DNA from: JAUSNA01 sp964511965
GTDB taxonomy: Bacteria; Patescibacteriota; Microgenomatia; Levybacterales; GWA1-39-11
Length of the DNA stretch: 12,026 nt
Assembly: GCA_964511965.1 (NCBI GenBank)
Contig: CAZEGF010000004.1
Span: 1-12,026 of the forward strand
Direction of reading: 5' to 3'
Shown here: piece after piece, positions 7,453-12,026 of the stretch
Position numbering within the stretch: position 1 is the stretch's first letter
Layout of the letters: every line of letters begins with the position of its first letter
Program-made: the position numbers and the translations under genes
Notes under the pieces: generated by a model
Database searches by the model: none
The model's input: the letters and a program-made list of their open reading frames with translations, nothing else
What the model was told of the DNA's origin: nothing

Positions 7453-8154
7453 TTAATTTATACTGGCAACCTTTACAGCTTGAATATCAATTTCAGCAAA
7501 ACCTCTATTTTTGTAATCAAGTTCCATAAGCTTGTCAAATATTCCATGTGGTTCGCTACGTTTTAGTATGTGTTTGAAGAAATATAAAGTAATTATGTAG
7601 GCTGTTGTAAAAAATCCTGCATTAAAAGTTACTCTTTCAATTTTAAAACCTGAAAGTGAAAGTAGATCTTTTAAGTGTTTTTCCGAATAATGTCTGTGAC
7701 CAAAAAAATAAGCGGGATCCAGTAAGTTTGAAAGCAAATTTGAATTCATTGTATTCATGCATAACTTACCACCTTTTTTCATAACTCTATTTATATTACG
7801 AAGAGCTGTAAGCTCACTACCCTGTGGAATATGCTCCAAAACCATAAAAAAAAGTACAATATCAAACTCATTATTTTTAAAAGGAAGATTTTCAATTATC
7901 GAAACGTTTTTAAACCTATATTGAGGGAATCTTTTTGATGCATAATTTAACGGCCCATCTTCTATATCAATACCCGTTACAAGCGCATCGGTCTTTTCAA
8001 AAAGTATTTCAAGTGGACCGGTCCAACAACCAATATCAAGAATTTTTGTTTTCTTTTTTATAAATGGTCTAACCCAATTAAATAAAAAGTGGTGACCCGG
8101 AACCAAAGGGTTTTTATCCCGCTTTTTTATAAATTTCATGTGGGAGTTTGCCAT
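7453..8154 (-). CDS. Class I SAM-dependent methyltransferase, first gene of the minus operon
   Basis: A 233-residue Rossmann methyltransferase: ILDIGCWTG (38-46) is motif I, GIDIED (61-66) carries the SAM ribose-binding acid, and FDIVLFFMVLEHI (97-109) followed by LRNINRVMKKGGKL (118-131) is the UbiE/BioC-like central region. A hydrophobic stretch at about 178-195 in the C-terminal part may contact the membrane or a lipid-linked acceptor. Two starts are possible: ATG at 8154-8152 (used here) or ATG at 8139-8137, five codons later. Neither has a Shine-Dalgarno. The first would give a leader of only about 8 nt from the predicted promoter, the second about 23 nt. It shares little beyond the fold with the other methyltransferase in the operon, so it probably acts on a different position or acceptor. 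Confidence 0.88.
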   Translation of the reverse strand: MANSHMKFIKKRDKNPLVPGHHFLFNWVRPFIKKKTKILDIGCWTGPLEILFEKTDALVTGIDIEDGPLNYASKRFPQYRFKNVSIIENLPFKNNEFDIVLFFMVLEHIPQGSELTALRNINRVMKKGGKLCMNTMNSNLLSNLLDPAYFFGHRHYSEKHLKDLLSLSGFKIERVTFNAGFFTTAYIITLYFFKHILKRSEPHGIFDKLMELDYKNRGFAEIDIQAVKVASIN

Positions 8155-8155
8155 A

Positions 8156-8161
8156 TATAAT
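8156..8161 (+). promoter_or_regulatory. Possible -10 element for the SDR/GT-C pair
   Basis: A perfect TATAAT 38 nt before the SDR start, with no good -35 at 16-18 nt (the best, ATTTCA at 8133-8138, matches three positions). Transcription from near 8168 would give a leader of about 30 nt. An alternative is TTGCCA (8148-8153) with a poor -10 near 8171. Either arrangement would overlap the predicted promoter of the opposite operon. Confidence 0.35.
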
Positions 8162-8168
8162 ATTGATT

Positions 8169-8196
8169 ATTGTACATGAAAGGATTACACTCTCAA
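8169..8196 (-). promoter_or_regulatory. Predicted sigma70-type promoter for the minus-strand operon
   Basis: On the minus strand, TTGAGA (8196-8191) and TACAAT (8174-8169) are separated by 16 nt. Each hexamer matches five of six consensus positions. It sits directly before the first gene of the operon, in the only real intergenic space of the window. The start of transcription would be near 8162, giving a very short leader. Confidence 0.5.
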
Positions 8197-8198
8197 GT

Positions 8199-9158
8199 AT
8201 GAAAATTTTAGTGACTGGTGGAAATGGCTTTATTGGGACAAGCCTTGTTGAAAAACTTATCAAACATAAGCACGAAGTTGCGGTATATGATTCTACTTTA
8301 AGCTTTATTGATAAACCGAAATACTCGAAGGCTGCAGTAAAGCATAGAAAATTATTGTTTCCTCACGCTCCGAAGAAATTCTTTGATGCAGACGTAAGAG
8401 ACAAAGAGGCTCTTTCTCAAGCTTTTGAAAAATTTAACCCGGAAGTTGTTGTTCATCTCGCAGGGCTACCTATGGCAAGACCGCTTCCCCATTATGAATC
8501 CCAGATGATACCAGTTAACATGTACGGAACTTTAAATGTCTTGGAAGAATTTGAAAAATCACCATCATGCAAAAGAATCGTCTATACATCATCAAGCATG
8601 ACCTATGGACATTTTACTCTAAACCCGCAACCTGAAGATGTTATTTTAAATCCTATAAATTCATACGGTGCTACAAAAGCAGCAGGTGAATATTTTGTAA
8701 AGCTTTCAAAAAAAGAGTGGGTAATCGTCCGACCCACATCAGTCTACGGATACGCTGATGCCGCAAACCGTGTTACACAATTACTTTTAGATGCTGCCCT
8801 TACCAAAAAACCAGCTTGGGTCGTTCAGGGCGAAACTCTTGATCTCTCTTATATTGAAGACGTAACTGATGGTTTTGTCCTATGCGTAGAATCACCAAGT
8901 GCAATGTATCAGACTTTTAATATTTCAAGGGGAGAACCAAGAGCAGCAAGTGATTTTGCTGAGGTACTCAAGGAGTATTTTCCAAAATTCTCTTATGAAG
9001 TAAGAGAACCAACAAGTCAACAAGTTTTTAGAGGAGCTCTTGATATTTCGAAAGCAAGAAAATTTTTAGGATTTGATCCAAAATATAATATTGAAGACGG
9101 TATAAAGGAAATTCTACGTCTTGTTAAAAAACACGGGTGGGTTAAGGATGCATACTAA
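8199..9158 (+). CDS. Extended SDR NAD-dependent sugar-nucleotide epimerase/dehydratase
   Basis: A 319-residue cytoplasmic enzyme. TGGNGFIG (6-13) is the dinucleotide loop, D31 at the end of the second strand favours NAD over NADP, DVRD (65-68) contacts the adenine, HLAG (86-89) follows, and the catalytic set is the SSS cluster (131-133, S132 by alignment with GalE), Y156 and K160 in YGATK. RPTSVYG (178-184) and the DLSYIEDVTDGF segment are typical of sugar-nucleotide epimerases and dehydratases. The SSSMTYG context lacks the Asp-Glu pair of dTDP-glucose 4,6-dehydratase, so an epimerase is more likely, but the substrate is not readable. The start chosen is the ATG at 8199, directly before the Rossmann fold; the 17 codons in frame upstream would be an unusual extension. 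AAAGGA at 8179-8184 is far upstream for a Shine-Dalgarno. The gene looks less AT-rich than its membrane-protein neighbours. Confidence 0.9.
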   Translation: MKILVTGGNGFIGTSLVEKLIKHKHEVAVYDSTLSFIDKPKYSKAAVKHRKLLFPHAPKKFFDADVRDKEALSQAFEKFNPEVVVHLAGLPMARPLPHYESQMIPVNMYGTLNVLEEFEKSPSCKRIVYTSSSMTYGHFTLNPQPEDVILNPINSYGATKAAGEYFVKLSKKEWVIVRPTSVYGYADAANRVTQLLLDAALTKKPAWVVQGETLDLSYIEDVTDGFVLCVESPSAMYQTFNISRGEPRAASDFAEVLKEYFPKFSYEVREPTSQQVFRGALDISKARKFLGFDPKYNIEDGIKEILRLVKKHGWVKDAY

Positions 9159-9164
9159 AATCTG

Positions 9165-10652
9165 ATGTTAATTTACGCACTTATTATTCCACTGCTTTCC
9201 TATATTCTTCAAACATATCCTAGACTATTTAATAGATATTTTGGCGTTGATGTATGGACCCGGTTACTTGAAATAGATCATGTCAAAAAGACCGGTCACA
9301 AAATACCTGGAAAAATAACTAAGGGATTTATAATTGATGGAACATTTGACTATCCAATTATATTTCCTTGGATATTTTCATTTTTCCCTAAAAAAAATCT
9401 CCTAAAATTTCAAGGATTTGTATCACCATTTTTTGATGCTCTGCAGAATGTACTCGTATTTTTTATTGCACTAAGTCTTACACATTCAATTCCTGTATCT
9501 TTGGTCTCACAAATTGTCTATACCTTGATTCCTATGATTCCTGTAGAAAACAGTTACTTGACTCCAAGATCACTTGGGTATCTCATGTTTACTCTTTCAT
9601 TCTATCCTCTCTTATTATTTTATAATTCATCAGAACCAAAATACCTTGTTACGGCCGTTGTTTTTACTACCCTTTTATATTTAACTCACAGATTTGCTCT
9701 TCAATCTTTCATTTTTATTTGTGTGTTTTTTGCAATTTTTACTCAATCATACATTTTTCTTGCTGTTCCCATAATAGGTTTTGTGCTAGCAATTTTTATT
9801 ACTAAAGGTTACTACTTAAGAGTTGTAAAAGGACATTTATACAATATTTATTTTTGGACAAAGAACTACCAATACAGATTCTCACATCAAATACATGGAC
9901 TGGCATTACGTAAAAAATTGGATTGGGTTGGTATGATTTATTTATTACTCTCGGAGTTTTCACCGATTTTCCTTATTATCACCGATGTCTGGGTAATATC
10001 GTCTTTTATCTATTTCTTTTACTTTTTAAGTGGATCAAATATTGAAATTCAATCCTCCATGTATTTTCTCATGTCGTTATGGGTTATTTTCTTTTATGTT
10101 CTGGGTTCAGTAATTTTGAGAGTAAAAATGCTCATTCCAATTGGAGAAGGCCAGCGGTATCTTGAGATGGCAACAGTACCAGTATCTATTCTTAGCTCAG
10201 TGTTGCTTTTCCATTTTTATAATTCGTATGGATTTATTGCAATTTTTATTTTTGTAGTTATTGCTCTTGGAAATTTGAGCATGATTCTTTTTATTCAAAT
10301 CAAAGGAATTATCAAAGACAAAAACCGTTCATTAACACATGAATTGATAGACCTTTTTGCGTATGTAAATAAACTACCGGGTACACCACGGATAATGTGT
10401 ATACCCCACCAAATAACAACAATGACAGTGTACCATACAAAAGCTGACATTCTAGTGAATGCTGATAATAAGGGTCTGATGGAAATAATGCAGTTTTATC
10501 CTATTTTAAAAGTTCCTATCGAGGAGTTAAAAATGAAATATAGGCTTGACTATTTGATCTTAAAAGAATCATTTGCAAAGCTGAATGAAATCAACTTAAA
10601 AAAAAGTAAAATAATTTATAACTCAAAAGGAATGTTACTTATCAAACTTTAG
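9165..10652 (+). CDS. GT-C-like polytopic membrane protein (paralogue of the convergent gene)
   Basis: A 495-residue membrane protein, 6 nt after the SDR stop and so probably co-transcribed. A first helix (about 1-20) is followed by an exported loop with GVDVWTRLLEID (27-38). The Asp just before the Trp (D29) fits the first-loop catalytic acid of GT-C glycosyltransferases, including the STT3/PMT clan. Further landmarks shared with its paralogue are FDYP (61-64), SPFFDA (87-92), TPRSLGY (133-139), THRF (174-177), KGHLYN (222-227), FSHQI (239-243), GEGQRYLE (327-334) and IPHQITT (413-419). About ten to twelve helices end near residue 380; the last about 110 residues form a soluble, probably exported domain with YHT (423-425) and VNAD (431-434). 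I do not recognise a named family. The 3' end overlaps the opposite gene by 18 nt. Confidence 0.78.
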   Translation: MLIYALIIPLLSYILQTYPRLFNRYFGVDVWTRLLEIDHVKKTGHKIPGKITKGFIIDGTFDYPIIFPWIFSFFPKKNLLKFQGFVSPFFDALQNVLVFFIALSLTHSIPVSLVSQIVYTLIPMIPVENSYLTPRSLGYLMFTLSFYPLLLFYNSSEPKYLVTAVVFTTLLYLTHRFALQSFIFICVFFAIFTQSYIFLAVPIIGFVLAIFITKGYYLRVVKGHLYNIYFWTKNYQYRFSHQIHGLALRKKLDWVGMIYLLLSEFSPIFLIITDVWVISSFIYFFYFLSGSNIEIQSSMYFLMSLWVIFFYVLGSVILRVKMLIPIGEGQRYLEMATVPVSILSSVLLFHFYNSYGFIAIFIFVVIALGNLSMILFIQIKGIIKDKNRSLTHELIDLFAYVNKLPGTPRIMCIPHQITTMTVYHTKADILVNADNKGLMEIMQFYPILKVPIEELKMKYRLDYLILKESFAKLNEINLKKSKIIYNSKGMLLIKL

Positions 10653-12026
10653 AAGTACGAATGTTCCGAATCTTTTTATTTCTTTGTAATTTTTTAGTTT
10701 CATTCCCTTTATTGATACATATTTTTCATTTAGTAAGATTGCGTCAAGATTATATTTTTCCAATGCTTTTCTTAATGGTATTTTAAGAAATGGATAAATT
10801 TCGGATATTTTTCCTATATTACGATAATCTGCATTAACAAAAACAGAACATCCTGTGTGATAAATTGTATTTGTTGTAATCTGGTGTGGAATGCACAACA
10901 ATTTTGGTTTATTTTTTAATGATTTTAGATACTTAAACATTTGTTCCATATCCGGAGTTAGAGTTCTTAATGTATCTTTAATAATTGCTTTTCTTTGAAT
11001 TACTACTATTGTTAACACTGATAGAATTGAAGCAATTACATAAAGTAGAGTTGTCAAATTCGGGTAATTTGTTTTTTGTACAAAATAAATTAAAAGATAT
11101 GACGAAAGAAAAGCAGCAGGAAAAGCCGTAAGCTCTAGATATCTTTGCCCCTCTCCTAAAAATCTTAATTTCGGAACCCAGATAACCAATAATGAAATTA
11201 TGTATGAAACAACAACCAACTCAAATGCTTGTTTGAGTAAAGGGGACAATAACTCATATTTCCAAAAATAAAATATAACCGGCAATGTCCAGGGATTGGT
11301 TATCGCTAGTACAAAAGGTGGAAATTTTAGAAATTGATTATAGAGTTTGAAAACAAAATCTTGAGTTTTGTGTTTTTTATAGTTTCCAAGTATTTGATGA
11401 GAAAAGCGGTAATCGATTTGCTGATACCAAAACTTTAAATTTCCAATGTGTCCTTTAAAAACTCTCAAATATAATCCATTTGTAAAAAGTAATGCTAAAA
11501 CAAAAGAAACCATAAATGTCACGATATATATACTATTTCTTTCAAAAAAGGAGAAAAATATCACAAAAAATAAAGTACCTTGAGCTGTAAATCTATGTGA
11601 AAGAAATATGAAAATTCCGGCAATAATTGCGATAACTAAAAAAGTCACAAGATTTGTTTGGACAAACATGAATAACGAGAACATAAATATTGTAAACAAT
11701 GTGTATCCCAAAGACCTTGGTGTGGCACTTGAATTCTCAAGAACGATAATAGGAGTAATCACATACAATACCTGTGTCAGCAAGGCAATGTATAAATTTC
11801 CAGATACAAACTCTGCAATTACAAAAATAAGTATTAAATGTATTGCGTCAAAGAATGGAGAAAAGAAAAATTCATAATTTTCAACAAGTTTTATGGGAAA
11901 TTTTGACAGAATTGTAATAAAAACAGGCGGATAATCGTATTCACCAGGCACTAAAAATCCTTTATCAATTTTTTTCGGTATTCCTTTTTGCCTATGATAT
12001 TCCTTCAAATATAGAAGGTGTGTCCA
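10635..12026 (-). CDS. GT-C-like polytopic membrane protein, 5' end beyond right edge
   Basis: The frame is open to the window edge, giving 463 visible residues; about 30 N-terminal residues should be missing. The visible peptide begins WTHLL, which lines up with WTRLL at residues 31-35 of the convergent paralogue, so the catalytic-loop Asp would lie just outside. The TTG at 12008-12006 is therefore not the start. Shared landmarks, numbered from the edge: DYP (31-33), SPFFDA (56-61), TPRSLGY (102-108), SHRF (143-146), KGHIGN (191-196), FSHQI (208-212), GEGQRYLE (291-298), IPHQITT (379-385) and VNAD (397-400). The offset to the paralogue stays between 30 and 36 residues throughout, so the two are homologous end to end. 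Likely a membrane glycosyltransferase or glycan polymerase component; exact role unknown. Confidence 0.78.
   Translation of the reverse strand, partial: WTHLLYLKEYHRQKGIPKKIDKGFLVPGEYDYPPVFITILSKFPIKLVENYEFFFSPFFDAIHLILIFVIAEFVSGNLYIALLTQVLYVITPIIVLENSSATPRSLGYTLFTIFMFSLFMFVQTNLVTFLVIAIIAGIFIFLSHRFTAQGTLFFVIFFSFFERNSIYIVTFMVSFVLALLFTNGLYLRVFKGHIGNLKFWYQQIDYRFSHQILGNYKKHKTQDFVFKLYNQFLKFPPFVLAITNPWTLPVIFYFWKYELLSPLLKQAFELVVVSYIISLLVIWVPKLRFLGEGQRYLELTAFPAAFLSSYLLIYFVQKTNYPNLTTLLYVIASILSVLTIVVIQRKAIIKDTLRTLTPDMEQMFKYLKSLKNKPKLLCIPHQITTNTIYHTGCSVFVNADYRNIGKISEIYPFLKIPLRKALEKYNLDAILLNEKYVSIKGMKLKNYKEIKRFGTFVLLKFDK

Noticed and set aside
7132..7566. Two plus-strand open frames (75 and 61 codons)
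   Set aside because: Antisense shadows of the GT2 and methyltransferase genes; the latter two carry full motif sets.
10596..10634. T-rich stretch on the minus strand after the right-edge gene as a terminator
   Set aside because: There is a run of eight T but no convincing GC-rich hairpin before it, and it is coding sequence of the opposite gene.
11608..11877. Plus-strand open frame of 89 codons
   Set aside because: Antisense to conserved helices of the right-edge membrane protein; no sign of coding.
12006..12008. TTG as start of the right-edge gene
   Set aside because: The frame stays open to the edge and the upstream codons give WTHLL, matching WTRLL in the paralogue, so the real start is outside.

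Overview
This window is an AT-rich, very tightly packed stretch that looks like a cell-surface glycan (or glycoprotein glycosylation) locus from a small-genome bacterium. The gene mix (several GT-C-like polytopic membrane proteins, one GT2 glycosyltransferase, two class I methyltransferases, one extended SDR), near-zero intergenic space and repeated 4-nt ATGA overlaps would suit a member of the Patescibacteria/CPR, for example a Microgenomates-type lineage. That placement is inference from style and content; no marker gene is present. TGA ends five complete genes inside ATGA overlaps or next to downstream starts, so the standard bacterial code applies and the TGA-reassigned Gracilibacteria/Absconditabacteria are unlikely.

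Layout: a minus-strand operon runs leftwards from 8154 off the left edge. In transcription order it holds a class I methyltransferase (8154-7453), a GT2 glycosyltransferase (7451-6408), a GT-C membrane glycosyltransferase (6411-4576), a second methyltransferase (4553-3870), a very large GT-C protein with a long exported region (3873-532), a small four-helix membrane protein (535-212), and the beginning of another GT-C-like protein (215 to <1). Spacings are +1, -4, +22, -4, -4 and -4 nt. From a 44-nt divergent promoter region (8155-8198) a plus-strand pair leaves rightwards: an extended SDR sugar-nucleotide epimerase/dehydratase (8199-9158) and a GT-C-like membrane protein (9165-10652). That membrane protein meets, tail to tail with an 18-nt overlap, a minus-strand paralogue of itself (10635 to >12026) that enters from the right edge.

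Likely combined role (inference): the SDR makes or interconverts a nucleotide sugar in the cytoplasm. The GT2 enzyme extends a glycan on the cytoplasmic face. The two methyltransferases may modify or cap sugars. The GT-C proteins transfer sugars from polyprenyl-phosphate carriers, or assemble the polymer, on the outer face of the membrane. The most unusual elements are the pair of overlapping convergent paralogues, the small four-helix protein inserted between two GT-C genes, and the left-edge GT-C-like protein that appears to start without its usual first membrane helix. No RNA gene, CRISPR array, insertion sequence or integrase was seen. No stretch longer than 44 nt lacks a gene.
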